34,299 nt of DNA, from positions 1 through 34,299 of the forward strand of contig JAGSYU010000021.1 in assembly GCA_018262575.1 (NCBI GenBank), written 5' to 3'. The stretch comes from Pseudomonadota bacterium. Its GTDB lineage: Bacteria > Pseudomonadota > Alphaproteobacteria > Rhizobiales > Pleomorphomonadaceae. Made by a program: the position numbers and the translations under genes. Of the stretch, positions 1-9,264 are shown piece by piece (positions within the stretch are counted from its first letter, which is position 1; every line of letters begins with the position of its first letter). A model generated the notes under the pieces. It was not told the origin of the DNA, searched no databases, and was given only the letters and a program-made list of their open reading frames with translations.

Positions 1-858
1 GTAGCCGCCCGTCTCGCCATGAATCCAGTCGGACATGTCGATCCAGTTCATGATCTCGCCCGGCCGCTTGCGATACCACGGCAGGTATTCCGACAGGTGC
101 CCGTTGCTCTCCGTGGAATAGACGCCGAAGCGCTTCAGCACGTCGATGCGCACCTTCTCCTGCTTGGAGTAGACCGGGTGCGCCAGGAAGGCGGCGACGA
201 TCTCGTCCTTCGTCACCTTACGGCCGCGGATGCGAACGTCGAGGTACCAGGTCTGATGGTTGATGCCCGAGCAGACGTAATCGATCTCGTCATGGCCGAC
301 GCCGAAGATATCGGCGAGCTGCTCGCCGCCGTGCTGGACGCCGTGGCAGAGACCGATGGTGTCGACCTTGCCGTATTCGATCGCCGCCCAGGTGTTCATG
401 GCCATCGGATTGGCGTAGTTCATGAACTTGGCGCCAGGCTCTGCGACGTCGCGGATATCCTTGCAGAAATCGAGGATCGCCGGGATATTGCGCTGACCGT
501 AGAGGATGCCGCCGGCACAGATCGTGTCGCCGACGCACTGGTCGACACCATATTTGAGCGGAATGCGGATGTCGTCCTGGTAGGCGTCAAGCCCGCCGAC
601 GCGAACACAGGAGATCACGTAGCGTGCACCCTCGAGCGCCTTGCGACGATCGGTGGTCGCGGTGACCTTGGCCGGGAGCTTGTTGACTTCAACGATCTTT
701 CTCAGGATCGTCGCGATCATCGTCAGATTGTGCTCCGAGATATCGGTCAGTGCGAACTCGACGTCGGCAAACTCCGGCACGCAGAGAATGTCGGTGAAGA
801 GCTTCTTGGTGAAGCCGACGCTACCCGCGCCGATGATCGCAACTTTGAAGGCTGCCAT
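1..858 (-). CDS. melA: Alpha-galactosidase, glycoside hydrolase family 4 (3' end cut by window)
   Basis: An open frame runs from an ATG at 858 to the window edge without a stop, so about 286 N-terminal residues are visible of a family usually near 450-480. The N-terminus has the GH4 Rossmann NAD-binding motif IIGAGSVGFT (residues 8-17). Further on are NYANPMAMNTWA (near residue 148), GLCHGVQH with the metal-ligand cysteine (near 170) and GINHQTWYLD (near 200), all typical of GH4 alpha-galactosidases. Family members are cytosolic, use NAD+ and Mn2+, and cleave alpha-1,6-galactosides such as melibiose and raffinose. The gene is divergent from an AraC-type regulator, which suggests substrate-dependent control. 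Another GH4 specificity (alpha-glucosidase, galacturonidase) is possible, because the C-terminal half is missing. Confidence 0.88.
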   Translation of the reverse strand, partial: MAAFKVAIIGAGSVGFTKKLFTDILCVPEFADVEFALTDISEHNLTMIATILRKIVEVNKLPAKVTATTDRRKALEGARYVISCVRVGGLDAYQDDIRIPLKYGVDQCVGDTICAGGILYGQRNIPAILDFCKDIRDVAEPGAKFMNYANPMAMNTWAAIEYGKVDTIGLCHGVQHGGEQLADIFGVGHDEIDYVCSGINHQTWYLDVRIRGRKVTKDEIVAAFLAHPVYSKQEKVRIDVLKRFGVYSTESNGHLSEYLPWYRKRPGEIMNWIDMSDWIHGETGGY

Positions 859-1002
859 GCTGTCCTCGTTCACTCGCCTAAATCGATCGGATGGCGGATC
901 CTTCCAGGCAATACAAAACGATTGCGCGACCGACACTGTCGTCGTGCGCGCTACATCTTGTCTTGGGGAAGTCGTTGGCTCCGTCCGCTCCGTTCTTCTT
1001 GT

Positions 1003-1030
1003 TGGCTGCATTAAGACGTAATATGGCTGC
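1003..1030. promoter_or_regulatory. Direct-repeat operator candidate for the AraC-family regulator
   Basis: The 7-mer TGGCTGC occurs at 1003-1009 and again at 1024-1030, in the same orientation with a 21-bp period (two helical turns). A partial third copy, TGGCTCC, lies at 976-982. AraC-family activators typically bind such direct repeats on one face of the helix. The pair lies 27 bp before the regulator's ATG and about 145-170 bp upstream of the alpha-galactosidase start. It could therefore serve autoregulation, activation of the divergent gene, or both. The assignment is inferred from spacing and position; there is no binding evidence. Confidence 0.4.
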
Positions 1031-1056
1031 CATGGCCAGACGAGGATTGTGCTTCA

Positions 1057-1956
1057 ATGGGTAATTCCGTGCTCGATAAACTCCGTGAAAATGGGCCGGG
1101 AATGACGACCATGTCGTTACCTCGGGGTCGAAATCTGCTCCATACGATGCCGACCAGTACAGGCTATGATATTCAAACTTCAAATGAATATTCTTGGGAT
1201 GGCCGAAAGCGCGGCCAGACACCCTTCACTGTGCTCCAGCATACGATTTCCGGACATGGAAATTTGCGCTACGAGGACAAGCATTATCGTATCGGCGAGG
1301 GCGAGGCGATGCTGGTGCTTGTGCCGCACAACCACCGCTACTGGCTGGAGGATGGCGGTCGCTGGGAATTCTTCTGGATTTCCATGAACGGCGAGGAGGC
1401 CTTGAGACTGCATCGGTCGGTGATGGCGGTGACCGGTCCGGTGCTTCACCTGAAGCCGCGGACGATCGAGACCCTGGCCGACTGCAGCCTCCGGATGATG
1501 GAAGGCGAAGGCGAGACGCCCGGTGCCGCCTCGGCGCTGGCCTACCGGGCCGCCATGGCGCTCTATGATGATGTGTTCGCCGGCACCTATTCCGACGCCG
1601 CCCAGGCGAGCCCGATGGCGCCGGTGATCCGGCACATCCTCAACAACCTCGAGAGCGATCTGTCGGTGGACGAACTGGCCGGCGTCGCCGGTCTCAGCCG
1701 CGCCCATTTCAGCCGCGTCTTCACCGCCACCGAGGGGCGGCCGCCATCGGAATACGTATTGGCCGAGCGGATGCGTCGCGCCGCCAAGCTGCTCGCCGTC
1801 AACACGGAGATATCGGTGAAGGAGGTGGCGACGCTGACCGGCTTTGCCGATCCGAACTATTTCTCAAAAGTGTTTCGCCGCTTCTTCGGTGCAAGCCCCA
1901 CCGAGTTCCGCACCACCGGCATGTACGCAACGCAGACCATCGGCACGGACCGGTGA
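1057..1956 (+). CDS. AraC-family transcriptional regulator, probably of alpha-galactoside use
   Basis: The 299-residue protein has an N-terminal cupin-like sensor (about 55-110, with HYRIGEGEAMLVLVPHNHRYW) and a C-terminal double helix-turn-helix AraC domain. The helices are near 203-222 (DLSVDELAGVAGLSRAHFSR) and 253-275 (SVKEVATLTGFADPNYFSKV), followed by the conserved FRRFFGASPTEFR. It should bind a sugar in the cytosol and activate transcription. The divergent neighbour is a GH4 alpha-galactosidase, so an alpha-galactoside inducer is inferred. The start is uncertain. ATG 1057 has only a weak, distant AGGA, and an in-frame ATG at 1102 (MTTMSLPRG) is also plausible. The first 200 bp look less GC-rich than the rest of the gene. 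It ends 21 bp before the convergent puuD. Confidence 0.88.
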   Translation: MGNSVLDKLRENGPGMTTMSLPRGRNLLHTMPTSTGYDIQTSNEYSWDGRKRGQTPFTVLQHTISGHGNLRYEDKHYRIGEGEAMLVLVPHNHRYWLEDGGRWEFFWISMNGEEALRLHRSVMAVTGPVLHLKPRTIETLADCSLRMMEGEGETPGAASALAYRAAMALYDDVFAGTYSDAAQASPMAPVIRHILNNLESDLSVDELAGVAGLSRAHFSRVFTATEGRPPSEYVLAERMRRAAKLLAVNTEISVKEVATLTGFADPNYFSKVFRRFFGASPTEFRTTGMYATQTIGTDR

Positions 1957-1977
1957 GCGCGGTGGGTCGGCGCGCGC

Positions 1978-3171
1978 CTACCCGCCGTTGGCGGCAATCC
2001 AGGCACCGAGCATGTCGCGTTCCTCGCGCGTCATGCCCGTCTCGTTACCGAGCGGCATGACCTCCGAATCGACCGCCTGCATCTTGATGAGCGGCGCGTA
2101 GCGGCGGATATGGTCGATGTCCTTGAAGGTGAGGCCTTTCGGCGGTTCCGTGAAACCCTCGTGGGTCGGCGTGGCCGAGTGGCACATCACGCAGTGCGTC
2201 CCGGTGATCCGGAGCACGTCGGCATCGGTGATCGCCATGGCGCCCGCAACCGGCTCGGCGCGCGGCAGCGGCGCGGTGGCGATGATGGCCAGCACGAGGG
2301 CCGCAGCGGCGCCGGGGAGAGCCCACCAGTATGCCCGGAAAGAATCACCCGCCTCGTGGCGATTGAGCAGATGACGCGCCATGCCGCCGCCGATGAGGAT
2401 CAGCGCCACCAGAAGCCAGCCGTGCGGATGGCCGGTAAGGAGCGGATAGTGGTTGGACACCATCATCAACAGCACCGGCAGCGTCAGATAGTTGTTGTGG
2501 ATCGAGCGTTGCCGTCCCTGCAACCCCAGCGCCGGATCGGGCCGATCGCCGGCCATCAGGGCGGCAGCAATCTTCTTCTGGTTGGGAATGATCACCCGGA
2601 ACACATTGGCGGCCATCATGGTGCCGACCAGTGCGCCGACGTGGATGAAGGCGCCGCGCCCGGAGAAGACATTGCCGAACAGCGCCGCAAAGCCAACGAT
2701 CAGCAGAAAGACGCAAACGACGACCAAGCCGGGATGATCGTCGGTGGTGTGCTTCATCAGCCCATCATAGGCCAGCCAGCCGAATAGCAGCGACAGGACC
2801 GAGATGGCGATCGCCTGCCAAGGGGCAAGATCAGCGACTGCGGGATCGATGAGATAGGCGCGAGCGTTGAAATAGTAGACTGTCGTCAGGAGCAGAAAGC
2901 CTGAGACGAAGGTGAGATAGGCCTCCCAGCGATACCAGACCAGATCCTCCGGCAGCTCCTCGGGTGCCACCGCGTATTTCTCGACGTTATAGAAGCCTCC
3001 GCCGTGCACCAGCCAGGCGGTACCGTAGACACCCGGGTTCATCCTCGCCCGCTTTCTGAGGCTGAGGTCGAGGGCAATGAAAAAGAAACTGGTGCCGATC
3101 CAGCCGATGCCGACCACGAGATGGAACCAGCGAACAAGAATATGCAGCCACTCGATGGCGAAGCTCAGCAT
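1978..3171 (-). CDS. puuD: Membrane urate oxidase (urate hydroxylase) with C-terminal cytochrome c domain
   Basis: The 397-residue protein begins with several membrane helices (first at about 10-34, further ones up to about 300). These carry the histidines and the WLVHGGGFYNVEKY region typical of PuuD. A periplasm-type cytochrome c domain follows, with heme motif CVMCH (C327, C330, H331) and a likely axial methionine in VMPLGN (M372). PuuD oxidises urate to 5-hydroxyisourate and passes electrons to the respiratory chain, unlike oxygen-dependent soluble uricase. This fits the neighbouring xanthine dehydrogenase (makes urate) and UraH (uses 5-hydroxyisourate). It is separated from the upstream BMP gene by 225 bp with a terminator-like hairpin, so it probably has its own promoter; I could not place one confidently. 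The Shine-Dalgarno sequence is weak. Confidence 0.92.
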   Translation of the reverse strand: MLSFAIEWLHILVRWFHLVVGIGWIGTSFFFIALDLSLRKRARMNPGVYGTAWLVHGGGFYNVEKYAVAPEELPEDLVWYRWEAYLTFVSGFLLLTTVYYFNARAYLIDPAVADLAPWQAIAISVLSLLFGWLAYDGLMKHTTDDHPGLVVVCVFLLIVGFAALFGNVFSGRGAFIHVGALVGTMMAANVFRVIIPNQKKIAAALMAGDRPDPALGLQGRQRSIHNNYLTLPVLLMMVSNHYPLLTGHPHGWLLVALILIGGGMARHLLNRHEAGDSFRAYWWALPGAAAALVLAIIATAPLPRAEPVAGAMAITDADVLRITGTHCVMCHSATPTHEGFTEPPKGLTFKDIDHIRRYAPLIKMQAVDSEVMPLGNETGMTREERDMLGAWIAANGG

Positions 3172-3340
3172 GTGGTGTCCGGTACCTCGTTGCGGACTTT
3201 GCCCGGCCTAACGGAAAGGCATGGCGCGTCCATACGCAATTGACCGTAATCTATGCCCTCCCGTCCAAGCAAGGCAAGATGGACAGGACGGCAAAACGCC
3301 AATATTTCCGGCAGCTTGAAAGACAGTCTTCATAATACGA

Positions 3341-3364
3341 CGGGGCCGCCGTGAGGCAGCCCCG
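3341..3364 (-). terminator. Terminator-like hairpin after the BMP binding-protein gene
   Basis: On the minus strand, CGGGGCTGCC and GGCGGCCCCG form a 10-bp stem with one T-G wobble and the loop TCAC, about 33 bp after the stop at 3397. A modest T-containing stretch (TCGTATTAT) follows instead of a clean U tract. It probably ends or attenuates the transporter transcript before puuD. Confidence 0.5.
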
Positions 3365-3396
3365 CGCAAAGTTGAGTAGCGATGATCGGCTGACGC

Positions 3397-4467
3397 TTAC
3401 TGCGGCAGCTTGTCGTCGACGCCCTTGACGTACCAGTTCATGCCGAGCAGGTCACCGTCCGGTGCGACAACGCCGGCCGCGTAGCGCTCCTTGCCGTCCT
3501 GATCGGCGATCGGGCCGGTGAAGGGGTTCCAGCCGCCGACGATCTTGGCCTCGGTCTCCTCGGCCAGCTTCTTGGTTTCGTCGGACATGTTGGCGTAATC
3601 GGCCATATGGACGGTGCCGTCCTTGATGCCTTCCCACACGTCGCCGGCCTTCCAGGTGCCATCGAGCACCGCCTTGACCGACTTGATGTAATGCGGACCC
3701 CAATCGTCGACGATGGCGCTCATCTGCGCCTTCGGGGCGAACTTGATCATGTCGGACGACTGGCCGAAGCCCTTGAGGCCACGTTCCTCGGCAACCTGGA
3801 TGGCGGCGGTCGAGTCGGTGTGCTGAACGACGATATCAGCGCCCTGGTCGAACAGAGCCTTGGCGGCGTCGGCTTCCTTGCCGGGGTCGAACCAGGAGTT
3901 CACCCAGACGATCTTGATCTTGAAGTCGGGGTTGATCGACTGCGCGCCGAGCATGAAGGCGTTGATGCCCATCACCACTTCCGGGATCGGGAAGGAGACG
4001 ATGTAGCCGGCGAGAGCCTTCTTCGATTCCTTGGCGGCGATCTGGCCAAGAATGTAGCGGCCCTCATAGAAGCGAGCGTTGTAGAGGCCCATGTTCGGGG
4101 CGCTCTTGTAGCCGGTCGCGTGCTCGAACTTCACGTCCGGGAACTTCTTGGCCACCTTCAGTTCGGGGTCCATGAAACCAAAGGACGTGCCGAAGACGAT
4201 GCCGCAGCCTTCGCGGGCGAAGCGCTCGAACACGCGCTCGGCGTCCGGACCTTCGGCGACGTTCTCGACGTAGGCCGTCTCGACCTTGTCGCCGAGTTCC
4301 TTCTCGACGGCGAGGCGGCCCTGGTCGTGCTGGTAGGAATAGCCGAAGTCGCCGATCGGGCCGGTATAGACCCAGCAGGCCTTCAGCTTGTCGGCGGCCG
4401 AGGCGCCGGAGACGGCGCCGACGGCGAGCGCCAGGGCCGTGCCGGCAAGAAGCGCGAGTTTCTTCAT
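3397..4467 (-). CDS. BMP-family ABC transporter substrate-binding protein (purine/nucleoside type)
   Basis: The 356-residue protein opens with a Sec signal peptide (MKKLALLAGTALALAVGAVS...ASA, cleavage near residue 24). It continues as a Bmp/PnrA-like periplasmic binding protein: ACWVYTGPIGDFGYSYQHDQG, FGTSFGFMDPELKVAKKFP and DIVVQHTDSTAAIQVAEERG. The open frame extends far upstream, but the SD sequence AGGGGAG lies 7 nt before ATG 4467 and only about 1 nt before ATG 4473, so 4467 is preferred. BMP proteins of known function bind nucleosides. Here, beside xanthine dehydrogenase and urate oxidase genes, a purine nucleobase or nucleoside is the likely ligand, by inference. It is the last gene of the transporter set, 101 bp after the permease. 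A short stem-loop just before the SD may protect its mRNA. Confidence 0.9.
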   Translation of the reverse strand: MKKLALLAGTALALAVGAVSGASAADKLKACWVYTGPIGDFGYSYQHDQGRLAVEKELGDKVETAYVENVAEGPDAERVFERFAREGCGIVFGTSFGFMDPELKVAKKFPDVKFEHATGYKSAPNMGLYNARFYEGRYILGQIAAKESKKALAGYIVSFPIPEVVMGINAFMLGAQSINPDFKIKIVWVNSWFDPGKEADAAKALFDQGADIVVQHTDSTAAIQVAEERGLKGFGQSSDMIKFAPKAQMSAIVDDWGPHYIKSVKAVLDGTWKAGDVWEGIKDGTVHMADYANMSDETKKLAEETEAKIVGGWNPFTGPIADQDGKERYAAGVVAPDGDLLGMNWYVKGVDDKLPQ

Positions 4468-4484
4468 GTTCATTCTCCCCTGGT

Positions 4485-4498
4485 GTGGGTTTTCCCAC
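4485..4498 (-). other. Stem-loop just upstream of the BMP gene SD
   Basis: On the minus strand, GTGGG-AAAA-CCCAC is a perfect 5-bp stem with a tetraloop, ending a few bases before the SD AGGGGAG. No U tract follows, so it is not a terminator. A role as an mRNA 5'-end stabiliser or as a barrier setting the binding protein's stoichiometry is possible but inferred. Confidence 0.4.
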
Positions 4499-4568
4499 GA
4501 TCTATCACGGTCTTTGAGTGAGGCGCCGGCCGACCGTACCGCCGACGCTTGTCGTCTCACGGCCCGCC

Positions 4569-5483
4569 TCAGCGGTCGGGCACGAAGGACTTGCCCAGGC
4601 TGCTGGGGGTATTGAACAGTGTCGCCCGCCGGTTGCCGGAAATGGCGACCAGCACGATCACCGTGGCGAGGTAAGGCAACATCGACAGGAATTGCGGCGG
4701 GAAACCGATACCGAGCGCCTGTGCGTGGAACTGCAGCACGGTGACCGCGCCGAACAGGTAGGCGCCGATCACCGCCCGCCACGGCATCCACGAGGCGAAG
4801 ACCACCAGCGCCAGCGCGATCCAGCCGCGGCCGGCCGTCATATTCTCGACCCAGAGCGGTGTGTAGGCGATCGACATATAGGCACCGCCAAGGCCGGCCA
4901 TGGCACCGCCAAACATCACGGCGAGATAGCGGACGCCGATCACCGAATAGCCAAGCGCATGGGCCGAGGCGTGGTTGTCGCCAACGGCACGCAAAATCAG
5001 GCCGGCGCGGGTTCGATTCAGGAACCAGGCGACGCCGAACACCGCGGCAAACGACAGATAGACGAGAATATCCTGCCCGAACACGATCTTGCCGACGACA
5101 GGCAGCGTGGTGAGGCCGGGAATGTCGAGGCTGGCGAGCTTGATGCCCGGCTGGCCGACGAAACTTTCCCCCAACAGGCCGGACAGGCCGAGGCCGAACA
5201 GCGTCAACGCCAGGCCGGATGCCACTTGGTTGGCAACCAGCGTCAGTGTCACGAAGGCGAAGATCAGCGATACCAGAACACCGGCGACGGCACCGCCGAC
5301 GACGCCCATGAGCGGGCTGCCGGTGGAAACCGTGACGGCAAAGCCGGCGACCGCGCCCATCACCATCATGCCCTCGACGCCGAGATTGAGCACGCCCGAC
5401 TTCTCCGCCACCAGTTCACCGATGGCGGCGAGCAGGAGCGGCGTCGCCGCGGTGATGATGGTGAGGATGATAGCCTCAAGCAT
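4569..5483 (-). CDS. ABC transporter inner-membrane permease (BPD_transp_2 family), second permease
   Basis: The 304-residue, very hydrophobic protein has about eight to ten membrane helices. It carries the family hallmark near the N-terminus, [20 protein letters not shown] followed by EGMMVMGA, which is seen in branched-chain/ribose/nucleoside-type permeases (NupQ-like partner of BMP systems). It should pair with the other permease (5476-6567) to form the channel energised by the double-ATPase. Its ATG at 5483 overlaps the 3' end of the preceding permease by 8 bp, which indicates translational coupling. It ends 101 bp before the binding-protein start. Substrate is inferred from context to be a purine or nucleoside. 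Confidence 0.9.
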   Translation of the reverse strand: MLEAIILTIITAATPLLLAAIGELVAEKSGVLNLGVEGMMVMGAVAGFAVTVSTGSPLMGVVGGAVAGVLVSLIFAFVTLTLVANQVASGLALTLFGLGLSGLLGESFVGQPGIKLASLDIPGLTTLPVVGKIVFGQDILVYLSFAAVFGVAWFLNRTRAGLILRAVGDNHASAHALGYSVIGVRYLAVMFGGAMAGLGGAYMSIAYTPLWVENMTAGRGWIALALVVFASWMPWRAVIGAYLFGAVTVLQFHAQALGIGFPPQFLSMLPYLATVIVLVAISGNRRATLFNTPSSLGKSFVPDR

Positions 5484-6563
5484 GGGCGCCCTCCCCCTCG
5501 CGGCCAGTGACCAGCCGCACCTTGTAGAGGATCAGCGTATCGGCGGCGAGAACGAAGAACAGCAGCACGCCCTGGATGACGGTGGCGAGCTTCGAGGACA
5601 TCTGCAGCGAGGTCTGAATGGCCTCGCCGCCAAGATAAGACGAGGCAATGACCAAGCCAGCGATCAGGATGCCGACCGGATTGAGGCGTCCGAGGAAGGC
5701 GACGATGATCGCCGTAAAGCCATAGCCTGGCGAAATCACCGGCTGCAGCTTGCCGATTTCGCTCATCACCACCATCACGCCGGCAAGTCCGGCGAGCGCA
5801 CCCGACAGCGCGAAGGCAAAGGCGGTCATCCGCCGGGTGGAGAAGCCGGCAAACGAGCCGGCACGGGGGCTCTGGCCGAGGACACGGATTTCGAAACCCT
5901 TCAGCGTCGAGCGCATCACCACCGCCAGCACGATGACGAGGAGGAGCGCGATCGGCGCCGAGAGATTGAGATAGATGCCGCCGACGTCGACGGCGTTCAG
6001 CACCGCCCACTCGTGGAAATCGACGGTGATCGGAAAGTTGTAGCCCTCGGGGCTGCGCCAGGGGCCGCGCACCATCCAGTCAAGGAACAAGTTGGCGCAG
6101 TAGACCAACATCAGGCTGGTCAGGATCTCGTTGGTACCGAAGGCGGTCTTCAGCTTGGCGGGGATCAGAGCAAACATTGCGCCGCCCGCCATTGCCATCA
6201 GCAGCATCAGCGGCAGGACCAACGGGTTCACGAAATCCGGAAACAAGATCGGTGGAATCGAACCGACAATCGCACCGAAGGTGAGCTGTCCCTCGGCGCC
6301 GATGTTCCAGTTGTTGGAAAGGTAGCAAACGGAGAGGCCGAGGGCGATGATGACGAGCGGCGTCGCCTTGGTAATCAACTGCTCGACACCCCAGAGCGAG
6401 GTGATCGGCTCGAGGAAGAAATACCAGATGCCGGTGAAGGGATTGTGCCCCTGCGCCGCAAAGACGATGCCGGCGAACACCACCGTCAGCGCCACCGCGA
6501 CCACCGGCGACAGCACGCTCATCAGCCGGCTCTTCTCCGCCCTTTTGACCAGTTCAAGGCGCA

Positions 6564-6567
<4 letters not shown>
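5476..6567 (-). CDS. ABC transporter inner-membrane permease (BPD_transp_2 family), first permease
   Basis: The 363-residue permease starts with a short cytoplasmic tail (MMRLELVKRAEKSR), then a first helix and the region ITKATPLVIIALGLSVCYLS with NNWNIGAEGQ, the NupP-like hallmark of BMP-type systems. Multiple membrane helices follow. The first ATG overlaps the ATPase stop as ATGA (4 bp), and the gene overlaps the next permease by 8 bp. The ATPase and both permeases are therefore translationally coupled. It forms the membrane heterodimer with the downstream permease. Homology is solid; the purine/nucleoside substrate is inferred from the adjacent xdh genes. Confidence 0.9.
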
Positions 6568-8141
<1,574 letters not shown>

Positions 8142-8229
8142 CAGAGCCGTTGTCCCCGTTTCGTCGCGCACTGTCTATTTTCTGTGCAGCATACAAGCAC
8201 GATTTCGCCGACCGGACGCGCCAAAAGAT

Positions 8230-9264
8230 TCAGCCGAGATGTCCGAATAATTGGGCAGTCTGCCTGATTTGTGGGCTATCTTCGGGGCAACCCTCGGCGG
8301 CGTCTCCAAGCGGGGTCCTACGAAGTTTCTCGTCGACAATCAACAGTTCAGCCACCACGGAAACGGCGATATGCGCCGGTTCCTTGGAGGTTATCCCCGG
8401 TATGCCAACTGGGCAGGTGAAAGCCCTGATACGGGATGCAGGATGGCCGAGTTCGGCGAGCCGATGCTCGAAGCGGGCGCGTTTGGTGCGCGAGCCGATC
8501 AGACCGACATAGGGAAATCGATCTTCTGACAGCGCCGCGTGCAGGATGTCGAGATCAAGACCATGATCGTGCGTCATGATCATCACGAAGGCATCGGAAG
8601 AGGCCGCTTTCAATTCCGCCGATGGTGCACCGGTGACCACCTGTTCAAGCCGGGCAAGCGGCAAATCGGGGAAGGCGTTCCGCCGTCCGTCGATCCAGCG
8701 GATGTGGAACGGCAGCGGCGCCAGCGCCAACACCACCGCCCGGCCGACGTGTCCTGCCCCGAACAGCAGTAGCTCGCGCAACGGCTCACCGAAGCTCTCG
8801 TCAAGCCGGCCGTCCGCATCAAGGGTGGCGGTCGGTCCCAGCCGTTCCGTTCCGGTGATACGCCGCTCGATCGGCGCGCTGCCGGCGAAGATGGCGGTCG
8901 TCTGAACCGGACCAACCGCCTCTGCCTGGGCAAGCTGGGCGATGGCGGCGAGTCGGTCGGCTGTGACGGTCTCCATCAACACGCTGACGGAGCCGCCGCA
9001 GCATTGACCGATCGACGGGCCGAGCGCCAGGTCGAGGCGCTCGCTGCGGTCGCTACCCTCCTGCATGGCGGTGATGGCCCGCTCCATGGCTTCGAGTTCC
9101 AGCCGCCCGCCGCCGATGGTGCCGGAGATGGCGCCGCCGACTGATACCACCATCCGGGCGCCGGCCTCGCGCGGTGTCGATCCTTTCGCCCCCACGACCG
9201 TCACCAGCGCCGCGATGCCATCGCGGGCGATCAGACGGTGAAGCGGGGCGAAAACATCCTTCAT
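8230..9264 (-). CDS. xdhC: Xanthine dehydrogenase accessory protein XdhC (molybdenum cofactor insertion)
   Basis: The 344-residue protein has the XdhC/CoxI N-terminal domain (VTVVGAKGSTPREAGARMVV, then GGAISGTIGGGRLE), a central CCGGS motif and a C-terminal Rossmann domain (ELLLFGAGHVGRAVV near 200). It ends in the family signature AFTCPVGIPGITSKEPAHIA. XdhC binds molybdenum cofactor, promotes its sulfuration and delivers it to the XdhB subunit. The frame is open further upstream, but ATG 9264 overlaps the xdhB stop as ATGA (4 bp), matches the family start and marks translational coupling. The residues after EPAHIAVSVVAELL form a short variable tail. Confidence 0.95.
   Translation of the reverse strand: MKDVFAPLHRLIARDGIAALVTVVGAKGSTPREAGARMVVSVGGAISGTIGGGRLELEAMERAITAMQEGSDRSERLDLALGPSIGQCCGGSVSVLMETVTADRLAAIAQLAQAEAVGPVQTTAIFAGSAPIERRITGTERLGPTATLDADGRLDESFGEPLRELLLFGAGHVGRAVVLALAPLPFHIRWIDGRRNAFPDLPLARLEQVVTGAPSAELKAASSDAFVMIMTHDHGLDLDILHAALSEDRFPYVGLIGSRTKRARFEHRLAELGHPASRIRAFTCPVGIPGITSKEPAHIAVSVVAELLIVDEKLRRTPLGDAAEGCPEDSPQIRQTAQLFGHLG

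Noticed and set aside
19..1014. 331-residue plus-strand open frame opposite the alpha-galactosidase
   Set aside because: It mirrors the GH4 gene, which has clear NAD and metal motifs on the minus strand; its tail runs through the divergent promoter region.
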